NCBI GenBank assembly: GCA_903874275.1
Contig: CAIQRS010000266.1
Coordinates: 1 to 45,627 of the forward strand
Length of the DNA: 45,627 bases
Direction: 5' to 3'
Origin: an uncultured Anaeromyxobacter sp.
Lineage (GTDB): Bacteria > Myxococcota > Myxococcia > Myxococcales > Anaeromyxobacteraceae
Below, piece after piece: positions 18,366 through 26,063 of this stretch (position 1 is its first letter; the number at the start of each line of letters is the position of its first letter). The notes under the pieces are model-generated. The model saw only the letters and a list, made by a program, of their open reading frames with translations, ran no database searches and was not told the DNA's origin. Made by a program: the position numbers and the translations under genes.

Positions 18366-20012
18366 CTACCTCTTCTTGCGGGCCTTCTTGCGCGCCTGCC
18401 GCTCCCGCTTGCGCTTCTTGTTGCGGGCCTCGCGGTCGGCAGCACTCTCGGTGGAGATGGGCTCGGGCGCGTAGCCCATGAGCCGGGCCCGGGCCAGCGC
18501 GCCGGCCGGCAGCCGCGGCTGCATCCCCCGGGGCAGCCCGGCCATCTGGCCGGCCATCTGCGACGGGTCGGCGGAGCCGCCCTCCATGAGCTGCTCGAAC
18601 GCCGCGGCGTCGTCGCCGAGGACGTCGTCCATGCCCTGGCCCTTCGACTTGCGGAGGCCGGCCAGCTGCTTCATGCCGGGCAGCCGCGAGAGCAGCCCGG
18701 GCGCCGAGCCCACCATCTTCATGATGCCCTTCATGCCGTGGTACTGCTTGAGGAGGTCGCGGACCTCCTTCTCCTTGCGGCCGGACCCCTTGGCGATGCG
18801 GCGCATGCGCGACTCGTTGAGCGAGTCGGGGCGGGCCCTTTCACCCGGGGTCATCGAGTCCACCATGGCGACGATGCGCCCCAGCGCCTTCTCGTCGAAC
18901 TGGAACCCCTCGGGCATCTCCCCGAAGATGGGGAACTTCTCCATCAGATCGCCGATGGGCCCCATCTTGCGGATGGTGCGGATCTGCTTCACGAAGTCGT
19001 CGAGGGTGAAGTCGCCGGAGAGGAGCTTCTTGGCGTCGGCCTCGGCCTGCTCCTCGTCGACGTGGGCCTCGAAGTCCTTCATGAGGCCGACGACGTCGCC
19101 GAACCCCAGGATGCGGCCGGCCAGCCCCTCGGGGCGGAACTCCTCGAGCTTGTCGAGCTGCTCGCCCATGCCCAGGAACTTGATGGGCTTGCCGGTGACC
19201 TCCTTGATGGAGAGCGCCGCGCCGCCGCGGGCGTCGCCGTCGAGCTTGGTGAGCACGAAGCCGTCGATGCCGATGCGCCGGTCGAACTCGGACGCGGTGC
19301 GCACCGCGTCCTGGCCGATCATGGCGTCGCAGACCAGCAGGGTGTTCTCGGGCTTCACCGCGAGCTTCACCTGCTCCAGCTCGGTCATGAGGGCGTCGTC
19401 GATGGCGAGGCGGCCGGCGGTGTCGTAGATGACGACGTCGGTCTTCTCGCGGGACGCCTTCTCGTGGGCGCGGCGGCAGAGCTCGGGCGGGGCGATGCCC
19501 GGCTCGTGGAACACCGGCACCCCGAGCTTCTCGCCGAGCTGCCGGAGCTGCTCGACGGCCGCCGGGCGCTGCACGTCGGCGGCCACGAGGAGGATGGTCT
19601 TCCCCTCCTTGAGGTAGCGGTTGGCGATCTTGGCCGCGGTGGTGGTCTTGCCGGAGCCCTGGAGCCCCACCATCATGACGCCGGTGGGCTTGCGGGCGCC
19701 CACGGCGAGGGAGGTGTCCACCGGGCCCATGAGGGCCTCGAGCTCGTCGTGGCAGATCTTGACGAAGTGGTCCTGCGGCGTGACCCGGACGGTCCCCTTG
19801 CCGGTCTTGACCTTGGTCTCCACCACCTCGCCCACGGCCTTCTCGCGGACCCGGGCGACGAAGCGTTTCACCACGTCGAAGGAGACGTCGGCCTCGAGCA
19901 GCGCCACGCGGATGTCGCGCAGCGCGTCATCGACGACCTCCGAGGTGATCTCGGTTCGCCCCTTGAGCTTGTTCCTGGCGGCCTTGAAGCCTCTGGCGAC
20001 GGTTTCCAGCAT
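18366..20012 (-). CDS. ffh: signal recognition particle protein Ffh
   Basis: 548-residue SRP54 GTPase that binds 4.5S RNA and signal sequences and, with FtsY, delivers nascent membrane proteins. The N domain is residues 1-95. The G domain has P-loop GLQGSGKT at 116-123, DTAGR at 197-201 and TKLDGD at 255-260. The Met- and Gly-rich M domain starts near 325 and includes the conserved LNESRMRRIAKGSG segment. About 70 extra residues at the C-terminus end in a very basic Lys/Arg tail (…KRKRERQARKKARKKR). ATG 20012 gives the conserved N-terminus MLETVARGFK; a GTG four codons upstream is an alternative. It abuts the convergent gene with no gap. Confidence 0.98.
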   Translation of the reverse strand: MLETVARGFKAARNKLKGRTEITSEVVDDALRDIRVALLEADVSFDVVKRFVARVREKAVGEVVETKVKTGKGTVRVTPQDHFVKICHDELEALMGPVDTSLAVGARKPTGVMMVGLQGSGKTTTAAKIANRYLKEGKTILLVAADVQRPAAVEQLRQLGEKLGVPVFHEPGIAPPELCRRAHEKASREKTDVVIYDTAGRLAIDDALMTELEQVKLAVKPENTLLVCDAMIGQDAVRTASEFDRRIGIDGFVLTKLDGDARGGAALSIKEVTGKPIKFLGMGEQLDKLEEFRPEGLAGRILGFGDVVGLMKDFEAHVDEEQAEADAKKLLSGDFTLDDFVKQIRTIRKMGPIGDLMEKFPIFGEMPEGFQFDEKALGRIVAMVDSMTPGERARPDSLNESRMRRIAKGSGRKEKEVRDLLKQYHGMKGIMKMVGSAPGLLSRLPGMKQLAGLRKSKGQGMDDVLGDDAAAFEQLMEGGSADPSQMAGQMAGLPRGMQPRLPAGALARARLMGYAPEPISTESAADREARNKKRKRERQARKKARKKR

Positions 20013-20042
20013 CTGGGGATGCACCCTTTCGAGGAGGGGGCT

Positions 20043-20048
20043 TATAAC
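20043..20048 (+). promoter_or_regulatory. candidate -10 box (TATAAC) of the DUF2203 gene
   Basis: TATAAC, then six bases, then ATG 20055, in the 42-bp divergent space between ffh and the DUF2203 gene. There is no Shine-Dalgarno sequence, so a leaderless transcript is likely. Confidence 0.45.
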
Positions 20049-20054
20049 ACGGTC

Positions 20055-20510
20055 ATGGCTCCGCGACCGCCCCCACAGGGGCCCCGGATGTTCACCGTCG
20101 AAGAGGCGAACGACCTCGTTCCCGACCTGGAACTGGCCTTCGGCCACCTGGGCCGGCTGCGCGGCGAGGCCAGCGTCCTCGTCGAGGCGCTGGGGGGAGG
20201 GGCGGCCGCGATGGAGATCCTGAACGGCCAGGCTCCCGGGCCGGGGCTCGAGCCGCACGCCCTGCGCTTCAAGACCCTGGTCGAGGAGATCAACGGCGTC
20301 GTCGAGCAGGTGAACGAGCTGGGCTGCCTCGTGAAGGACATCGACGCCGGGCTGGTGGACTTCTACGGGATCCAGGAGGGGGAGCCGATCTTCCTCTGCT
20401 GGCAGTTCGGGGAGCCGGCCGTGGCCCACTGGCACCCGGTCGAGGAGGGCTTCGCGTCCCGGCAGCCCATCGAGGGGGTGTCGATCGAGCCCCCGCCGTT
20501 CCCGAACTGA
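20055..20510 (+). CDS. DUF2203 family protein
   Basis: 151 residues. It begins after a proline-rich leader with FTVEEANDLVPDLELAFGHL and ends with GLVDFYGIQEGEPIFLCWQFGEPAVAHWHPVEEGFASR, both hallmarks of DUF2203 proteins. It is a soluble, largely helical protein; the family function is unknown. It is transcribed divergently from ffh. Its TGA overlaps the ATG of the downstream lipase-like gene by one base (TGATG), suggesting coupled translation. Confidence 0.9.
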   Translation: MAPRPPPQGPRMFTVEEANDLVPDLELAFGHLGRLRGEASVLVEALGGGAAAMEILNGQAPGPGLEPHALRFKTLVEEINGVVEQVNELGCLVKDIDAGLVDFYGIQEGEPIFLCWQFGEPAVAHWHPVEEGFASRQPIEGVSIEPPPFPN

Positions 20511-21700
20511 TGTCTGATGTCCGGATGCGAATCGCGAATCCATGCGCGGCGCTGGTCCTGGTGGCCGTCCTCGGCTGCGCCGGCCCCATCCGCAAGCCCG
20601 ACGCCTTCTACACCCCGCCCTCGCCCATCCCGGCCGGCAAGCCCGGGGACGTGCTGCGCGTGGAGCCCGCCGACGGCGCCCCGGACGGCGCCCGGGCCTG
20701 GCGCATCCTCTACCGGTCCACCGGGATGAAGGGGGAGCCCGAGGCGGTGTCGGCCGTGCTCGTCGTCCCCGACGCCCCGGCGCCGGAGGGAGGGCGGAGC
20801 GTGGTGGCCTGGGCGCATCCCACCACGGGCGTGGTCCCGGACTGCGCGCCGTCCCTGCAGGCGAGATGGCGCAAGACCATCGCCGGGCTCGACCTCATGG
20901 TGAAGGCCGGGTGGGTCGTGGTGGCCACCGACTACCCCGGCCTGGGCACGCCCGGCGTGCACCCCTACCTGGTCGGGGCCAGCGAGGCCCGGGCCGTCGT
21001 GGACTCGGTGCGGGCTGCACGCAACGTGAAGGAGGCGGCCGCCGGGCGCCGGTTCGCGGTGTGGGGCCACTCGCAGGGCGGGCACGCCGCGATCTTCACC
21101 GGTCAGCTCGTCGGGCAGCTGGCCCCGGAGCTCGAGCTGGTGGGGGTGGCCGCCGCTGCGCCCGCCACCGACCTCGTGAAGCTCCTCCAGTCCGACCTGG
21201 GCACGAAGCTCGGGAACGTGCTGGCCGCCGAGGCGCTCTGGTCCTGGTCGCGGGTCTACGGCGCGCCCCTCTCGGGCGTGCTGGTCCCGGACGCGATCGG
21301 GGTGGTGGACCGGGTGGCCGCCGACTGCATCCGGGACGGGCGCGAGGGGGTGGTGGCGTTCCACGACGCGGCCCCGCTCCGCGATGGTTTCCTCTCCGTG
21401 AACATCACCGGGACCGAGCCCTGGGCCGGCGTCATGAGGGCGAACTCGGCGGGGGGCAAGCCCCTGGCGGCTCCGCTCTTCGTCGCCCAGGGGACGAACG
21501 ACGACGTGGTCCGCCCCGCGGTCACGGCTCTCTGGGCTGGCGGGGTCTGCGCCCAGGGGACGGCGGTGCGCTACCTGGCGGTACCGGACGAGAACCACTT
21601 CCTGGTGGCGTTCCACACCGCCGATCAGGCCGTGGCCTGGATGAGCGACCGCTTCGCCGGCAAGGCGGCTCCGGACGACTGCGTGCGCGGGACGAAGTAA
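20510..21700 (+). CDS. secreted lipase-like alpha/beta-hydrolase lipoprotein
   Basis: 396 residues. A signal peptide ends in a lipobox (VLGC, Cys23). The catalytic domain resembles the secretory lipase (LIP) group of alpha/beta hydrolases: nucleophile elbow GHSQG with Ser188, a likely acid in GTNDDVV (Asp331 or 332) and a likely His363 in DENHF. A DYPGLG motif at 141-146 is also typical. It probably hydrolyses esters or lipids at the cell surface; the substrate is not predictable. Its start overlaps the DUF2203 stop codon. An in-frame ATG five codons downstream would give the same signal peptide. Confidence 0.88.
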   Translation: MSDVRMRIANPCAALVLVAVLGCAGPIRKPDAFYTPPSPIPAGKPGDVLRVEPADGAPDGARAWRILYRSTGMKGEPEAVSAVLVVPDAPAPEGGRSVVAWAHPTTGVVPDCAPSLQARWRKTIAGLDLMVKAGWVVVATDYPGLGTPGVHPYLVGASEARAVVDSVRAARNVKEAAAGRRFAVWGHSQGGHAAIFTGQLVGQLAPELELVGVAAAAPATDLVKLLQSDLGTKLGNVLAAEALWSWSRVYGAPLSGVLVPDAIGVVDRVAADCIRDGREGVVAFHDAAPLRDGFLSVNITGTEPWAGVMRANSAGGKPLAAPLFVAQGTNDDVVRPAVTALWAGGVCAQGTAVRYLAVPDENHFLVAFHTADQAVAWMSDRFAGKAAPDDCVRGTK

Positions 21701-21799
21701 GGCCCCCCCCGGTCACGCAAGGAGCGTTGTCAAAAGGCGGTCTCTCGGCCAGGCTCCACCCGAGGGGCCGCGGTTCCGCGGTTCGAGGGGGGGTCGTCC

Positions 21800-22603
21800 A
21801 TGAGGCGCTGGGTCCTGTTCCTGGCCGTGTCCGCCGTCTTCGCCGGGTCCGCCTTCGCGGAGCAGCCCGGCTCCAAGAAGCGCAGGCCGCTGCCGCCCGA
21901 GTTCGGGCGCGTGATCATCAACAACACCTCGGAGAAGGCCGGCATGGCCGCGGTCTCCTTCGACCACTGGTACCACCGGGCCAAGTACACCTGCCGCGTC
22001 TGCCACGTGGACGTGGGCTTCGCCATGAAGCCGGGCGCCACCGGCATCAAGGCGGCCGACAACCAGGCCGGCTTCTACTGCGGGGCCTGCCACAACGGGA
22101 AGCTCGTGGTGGACGGCCGCACCGTCTTCGAGTCCTGCGGGAAGGCCCTCATCGGGGAGAACCGGCAGGCCTGCCTGCGCTGCCACTCGGTGGGGAAGAA
22201 CGTCCCCCCCTCCATCGACTTCAAGGCCTTCACGAAGAACCTGCCGGTCGGCCGGCTGGGCAACGGCGTGGACTGGGAGAAGGCGGAGGAGGCTGGCCTC
22301 ATCAAGCCGTCGGATTTCCTGGAAGGGGTGTCCATCCCGCGCCAGCCCATGACCGCCCAGAAGGACTTCGCGCTCACGGCCAAGCTGCAGGGGATGCCGG
22401 AGATCATCTTCTCCCACAAGAAACACACGGTCTGGAACGGCTGCGAGCTCTGCCACCCGGAGATCTTCGTGGGCGTGAAGAAGGGAGCCACCAAGTACTC
22501 GATGGTGGAGATCTTCGACGGCAAGTACTGCGGCGCCTGCCACGTGACGGTGGCCTTCCCGCTGACCGACTGCGGCCGCTGCCACACGAGGCCCGTCCAG
22601 TGA
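21800..22603 (+). CDS. periplasmic hexaheme cytochrome c (c3/c7-type)
   Basis: 267 residues with a Sec signal peptide cleaved after AFA20. Six CxxCH motifs lie at residues 65, 94, 125, 215, 244 and 258. The spacing 65/94 and 215/244 (29 each), and similar flanks (FDHWYHRAKYTC against FSHKKHTVWNGC), show an internal duplication of a three-heme c7-like unit. His residues at 56, 59, 206 and 209 are probable distal ligands. It should carry electrons in the periplasm, likely in anaerobic respiration. Start ATG 21800 follows a G-rich stretch. It is the first gene of a three-gene overlapping operon, with a paralogue as third gene. Confidence 0.95.
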   Translation: MRRWVLFLAVSAVFAGSAFAEQPGSKKRRPLPPEFGRVIINNTSEKAGMAAVSFDHWYHRAKYTCRVCHVDVGFAMKPGATGIKAADNQAGFYCGACHNGKLVVDGRTVFESCGKALIGENRQACLRCHSVGKNVPPSIDFKAFTKNLPVGRLGNGVDWEKAEEAGLIKPSDFLEGVSIPRQPMTAQKDFALTAKLQGMPEIIFSHKKHTVWNGCELCHPEIFVGVKKGATKYSMVEIFDGKYCGACHVTVAFPLTDCGRCHTRPVQ

Positions 22604-22923
22604 GTCGGGCGCGAGGATGGCTGGCCGCCTCGGTCCTCGGCGTGGCCGTGGCGGCGGTCGCCCTCCCGGGGCCGGTCGCGCTGGCCCAGGGGCAGGGCGC
22701 GCCGGCGCAGGACTGGAAGAAGGAGTTCGAGGAGGTCTGCGCCAAGACCCAGGACGCGATGGCGCTCCCCCTGAAGGAGCTGGAGTCCCTGGTCGCCCGC
22801 TGCGACAAGCTCAAGCCCACCATCGAGAAGCTCGACGAGTCCCAGCGGAAGGTCTACGCGCGGCGGCTCAAGGTCTGCCGCGACCTCTACCAGTTCGTCA
22901 TCGAATCCCGCGTGAAGGAATGA
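22600..22923 (+). CDS. small exported hypothetical protein
   Basis: 107 residues from GTG 22600, which overlaps the stop of the upstream cytochrome by four bases (GTGA). A signal peptide (…LGVAVAAVALPGPVALAQ) leads into a 75-residue helical domain with three cysteines (EEVCAKTQ, ARCDKLK, LKVCRDLY). There is no CxxCH, so it binds no covalent heme. Its position between two hexaheme paralogues and its coupled translation suggest a partner or chaperone of the cytochromes in the periplasm. I do not recognise a family. Confidence 0.82.
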   Translation: MSRARGWLAASVLGVAVAAVALPGPVALAQGQGAPAQDWKKEFEEVCAKTQDAMALPLKELESLVARCDKLKPTIEKLDESQRKVYARRLKVCRDLYQFVIESRVKE

Positions 22924-23714
22924 CCGGCGTGGACGGGCTCCGGCGCCTCGCCCTGGCGGTGCTCCTGGCGGCCCCGACGGCGTCGGCGGGCGTGAGCTTC
23001 GTGCCGCCCCAGCGGTACGGCCAGGTCGAGTTGTCGAGCCGGTCCTACGCGGCCAAGGTCCCACCGGTGGTCTTCGACCACTGGCGCCACCGGGCCCGCT
23101 TCACCTGCCGCCTCTGCCACGTGGACGTGGGATTCGCCATGTCGGCCGGACAGACCGAGATCTCCGCCTCCACCAACCGCTCCGGGTATCACTGCGGCGC
23201 CTGCCACAACGGCAAGACCGTGGTGGGTGGGACACCGGTCTTCGCCTCGTGCTCGGCGGGGCGCAACGTGGACGAGGCCCCGCGCTGCCGCCGCTGCCAC
23301 GCCACGCCCGACCCCGCCCGGCTCAAGAAGGACTACGAGGCGTTCGCCGCGAAGCTCCCGAAGAAGGGGGTGGCGGGCGGCGTGGACTGGGAGGAGGCGG
23401 AGTCGAAGGGGCACATCCGGCCCCTCGACTTCCTGGAGGGGGTCTCCATCCACCGCGCCCCGCTCCGGATGGACAAGGAGATCGTCATCGCCTCGAGCGG
23501 CTGGATGACCGACGTGCTCTTCTCGCACCGGAAGCACTCGGTGTGGAACGGCTGCGAGGTCTGCCACCCGGAGATCTACCCGAGCACGAAGAGCGGGACC
23601 AGGAAGACCTCGATGATCCAGATCTCGGCGGGGGATTCCTGCGGTGTCTGCCACACCAAGGTGGCGTTCCAGATCGCCGAGTGCCAGCGCTGCCACGTGA
23701 ATCCGGTCAAGTAG
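22920..23714 (+). CDS. periplasmic hexaheme cytochrome c, paralogue of the upstream cytochrome
   Basis: 264 residues, signal peptide cleaved near ASA23. Six CxxCH motifs at 63, 92, 123, 212, 241 and 255 have nearly the same spacing as in the first cytochrome, and segments such as CHVDVGFAM, CGACHNGK and DFLEGVSI are shared. The pair therefore arose by gene duplication. The ATG overlaps the upstream TGA (ATGA). The stop TAG is also the first three bases of a tRNA-like 26-bp repeat that marks the edge of the following island. It is probably a periplasmic electron carrier working with its paralogue. Confidence 0.95.
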   Translation: MTGVDGLRRLALAVLLAAPTASAGVSFVPPQRYGQVELSSRSYAAKVPPVVFDHWRHRARFTCRLCHVDVGFAMSAGQTEISASTNRSGYHCGACHNGKTVVGGTPVFASCSAGRNVDEAPRCRRCHATPDPARLKKDYEAFAAKLPKKGVAGGVDWEEAESKGHIRPLDFLEGVSIHRAPLRMDKEIVIASSGWMTDVLFSHRKHSVWNGCEVCHPEIYPSTKSGTRKTSMIQISAGDSCGVCHTKVAFQIAECQRCHVNPVK

Positions 23715-23737
23715 GGCCGCCCGGAGTCGAACCGGGA
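23712..23737 (-). repeat. tRNA 3'-end fragment (putative att remnant)
   Basis: On the minus strand it reads as a T-arm (CCCGG stem, TTCGACT loop, CCGGG stem) plus the 3' acceptor half CGGCCCT and A73. It differs from the tRNA-Leu copy at two adjacent positions within the T-loop (AG against GA on the plus strand). No matching 5' tRNA half can be found upstream on that strand, so it is a fragment and not a gene. Confidence 0.65.
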
Positions 23738-23880
23738 CCCAGGTGTGCGGGAATCCGCGGCGATCGGGATAACGCGACGCGTCATCCCCGGCGAAGGGGT
23801 CAGCCTTTCCTGCACCCATCCGGGGACCTTGTTTCACTGGGAGGGGAGGCGCACCATCCGTCGAAGGACGGGGGGTCCCC

Positions 23881-24375
23881 ATGGCGAACGAGGCAAGGAA
23901 GCTCACTCGTCGTGAAGTGCTGGCCCGCAGTTACTCGGTCGCGGTGACGAGCCTGCTGGCAGGGGCCGCCGCCAGCGGTTGCGGGGGGAGCGATCCGCCC
24001 GCCGCGGAGGCGAGCAAGCTCCTCTGCGACAACACCTGCACCACGCACGGGAACAGCCGGTGCGAGGACGGGGGAACGGGCTCCACCGCTTCCACCTGCA
24101 ACACCGGCACCGACTGTTCCGACTGCGGGGTCCGATACGGGCCGGAGGGGTATTCGAACCAGTATTCGAATGGCTACTCGAATTACTCCAACGCGTACTC
24201 CAACACCTATTCGAATACCTATTCGAATTACTCGAACACCTATTCGAACACCTACTCGAATTATTCCAATTACTACTCGAATTACTCGAATTACTACTCG
24301 AATTACTACAATACCGGCTACTACAACTATTACAACACGCCGAGCTACTACAACTACTTCGTCAACTCCTGGTGA
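23881..24375 (+). CDS. putative RiPP-like precursor: Tat-type lipoprotein with YSN repeats
   Basis: 164 residues in three parts. (1) Residues 1-34: a Tat-like export signal with TRREVLARS and a hydrophobic stretch, ending in a lipobox (AASGC, Cys34). (2) Residues 45-83: a Cys-rich segment with Cys at 49, 53, 61, 73, 79 and 82, of the form CxxxC…C…C…C…C, probably disulfide-bonded outside. (3) Residues 91-164: a low-complexity region of Tyr, Ser, Asn, Thr and Gly without any charged residue, with 14 Tyr-Ser-Asn triplets and 25 tyrosines, ending in W. Codons there are AT-richer than in neighbouring genes. Four radical SAM genes follow with overlapping starts, so I infer that the repeat region is their substrate. 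A surface or structural protein modified by those enzymes is the likeliest product. Confidence 0.85.
   Translation: MANEARKLTRREVLARSYSVAVTSLLAGAAASGCGGSDPPAAEASKLLCDNTCTTHGNSRCEDGGTGSTASTCNTGTDCSDCGVRYGPEGYSNQYSNGYSNYSNAYSNTYSNTYSNYSNTYSNTYSNYSNYYSNYSNYYSNYYNTGYYNYYNTPSYYNYFVNSW
24151..24303 (+). repeat. tandem YSN-coding repeats
   Basis: Fourteen TAY-TCN-AAY triplets, separated by zero or one variable codon (Q, G, A, T or Y). Synonymous variation (TAT/TAC, TCG/TCC, AAT/AAC) is mixed along the array. The repeats therefore are not fresh perfect duplications and the peptide sequence appears conserved rather than the DNA. Confidence 0.9.
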
Positions 24376-26063
24376 TGGGCCGCCCGGTTCGGTTCCTGTT
24401 CGTCCACGCGTGGCAGGGATTCAGCCTCGCCGAGTGGTCCCTGCGCGAGGCGCTCACGGCAGGGGTTCGCTGCACGCCCGCCGAGTTTCATGCGGTCGAC
24501 CTCTGGCGCGACCCGTCGCCGCTGGGCGATCTCCTGCCCCGCACGGTCGCCGCGCTCCAGCCGGACCTGGTGGGCTTCACCTGCCACGCCTGGTCCCTGT
24601 CGCGCATGCTGGAATGTGCCCGCTGCGTCAAGGACGTGGAACCGCAGGCGCGCGTCGTCCTCGGCGGTCCGCAGGTGAGCGATCCGCGGTCCGCGGAGGC
24701 GGTGCTCCGCGCGGCTCCGGCCGTCGACTTCGTGGTCCGGGGCCAGGGCGAGGGTCCCCTCGCGCGGCTGGTCGAGGCCATCCGAGAAGGACGGCCGCCG
24801 GATGACGTCCCATCCCTGAGCTGGAGGGACGGCACGCGCGTCGTCCACGCCCCGGTGGACCAGGATCCGTGGCGGCGAGGGCCCATCTTCCACGCAGGCA
24901 ATCCGCTGGCGCTGTCCCTGGAGCACGCCTTGCAGGCGTCCTACGAGACCACCCGGGGCTGCCGGGGCGCGTGCACGTACTGCGCCTACCGGACGACTCC
25001 GCGCGGGGAACTGGATCTCGGCCTCGTGAAGGACGAGCTGGCGTTCCTGACGGCGATGCGCATCCAGCATCTCCGGATCTGCGACGCGGAGTTCGGAGGC
25101 ACGAGGGAGCGCGCCAAGGACATCCTCCGCCACCTCTCGCGGGTGAACGCCGAGACGAGCGTGAAGGTCCACCCGGTGCTCGCGCACGTCGACGGGGAGT
25201 ACGTCGACCTCCTTCGCGCGGCCGGCGCCGTGCCGACGTCGATCGGCGTCCAGTCCACGAACCCCGGTGCGCTGGCGGCGGTTCGCCGGGGCTCCGCCCT
25301 CCGCAGGGAGGAGGCCGTGGAGCGACTGCTCCGTGCGTTTCCCGGGACACCCGCCGACGTCATCGTGGGCCTTCCCGGGGACGGCGTGACCGGCCTGGCG
25401 AGGACCCTGCGGGAGGTGCTCGACGCCGGGTTCTCCGCCGTGAATCTCTACCGGCTCGTGGCCTTCCCGGGGACGACGATGGCCGAGGACGTGAGCGCGA
25501 GCCTGGGGGGCGGGCCGGTGACCCACTCTGGCCAGGGACTCATCCTCACCTCCGCCTCCTTCCCGCGCAGCGTCCTGAGGGACGTGGCCCTGCTCACCGC
25601 GGCGGCCGAGGTGGCGGCGCCCCTCGTCCTCACCCGGCGTGCCATCACGCCGCGGCGACCGGGATCCGCTCTCCTCGACGTGGCGCACCGGATCCCGGCT
25701 GCGGACCTGCTCGTCCTGCAGGGCGCCATGTCGTCGTTCCGCCCCGCTCAGCTCCTCGCGCGGACCACGCTCCTCGCCGCCGTGGCCAGGGACCTCGCAG
25801 GGCCCGAAGCCGGGATCGAGGCCCTCGCCCAGGACGTCGCGGAGATCCTGCTCCGGCAGGCGAAGGCCGAGGGCCGTCGGTCCTTCACGTGGAGCGATCC
25901 GGGAGGGTGGGTGCGGGAGGTGGACCAGGTGGCGCTGCCCGCGCGCGGGGGGATCGTCCTCGACCTCGCGGAGGGAAGACTCCGCCCGGGGATCGCGACG
26001 GGGGAGCGCGTGCTCGCCATGGCCGCGGATCTGTCTCCCGTATCCACCGAGGCGACCGCATGA
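24375..26063 (+). CDS. B12-binding-type radical SAM enzyme
   Basis: 562 residues. The N-terminal part (about 5-140) has the Rossmann-like cobalamin-binding-domain pattern (LQPDLVGFTCHAWSLSRM … VVLGGPQVSDPRS … VDFVVRGQGEGPL). A radical SAM core follows with CRGACTYC (Cys196, 200, 203) coordinating the 4Fe-4S cluster. The C-terminal 200 residues resemble the extended region of the B12-radical SAM family with DUF4080-like helices, though I cannot name it. Enzymes of this type methylate unactivated carbons or do other radical chemistry. Its ATG overlaps the precursor stop (TGATG at 24373-24377), so the two are made together. Whether it binds B12 must be tested. Confidence 0.88.
   Translation: MGRPVRFLFVHAWQGFSLAEWSLREALTAGVRCTPAEFHAVDLWRDPSPLGDLLPRTVAALQPDLVGFTCHAWSLSRMLECARCVKDVEPQARVVLGGPQVSDPRSAEAVLRAAPAVDFVVRGQGEGPLARLVEAIREGRPPDDVPSLSWRDGTRVVHAPVDQDPWRRGPIFHAGNPLALSLEHALQASYETTRGCRGACTYCAYRTTPRGELDLGLVKDELAFLTAMRIQHLRICDAEFGGTRERAKDILRHLSRVNAETSVKVHPVLAHVDGEYVDLLRAAGAVPTSIGVQSTNPGALAAVRRGSALRREEAVERLLRAFPGTPADVIVGLPGDGVTGLARTLREVLDAGFSAVNLYRLVAFPGTTMAEDVSASLGGGPVTHSGQGLILTSASFPRSVLRDVALLTAAAEVAAPLVLTRRAITPRRPGSALLDVAHRIPAADLLVLQGAMSSFRPAQLLARTTLLAAVARDLAGPEAGIEALAQDVAEILLRQAKAEGRRSFTWSDPGGWVREVDQVALPARGGIVLDLAEGRLRPGIATGERVLAMAADLSPVSTEATA

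Noticed and set aside
23712-23800. A complete second tRNA gene on the minus strand
   Set aside because: Only the T-arm and 3' acceptor half exist. No D-arm, anticodon arm or 5' acceptor strand is found within 90 bases.
24151-24372. CRISPR-like or satellite array
   Set aside because: The repeats are 9-12 bp, in coding phase, with synonymous differences and no spacers. They are a protein repeat.
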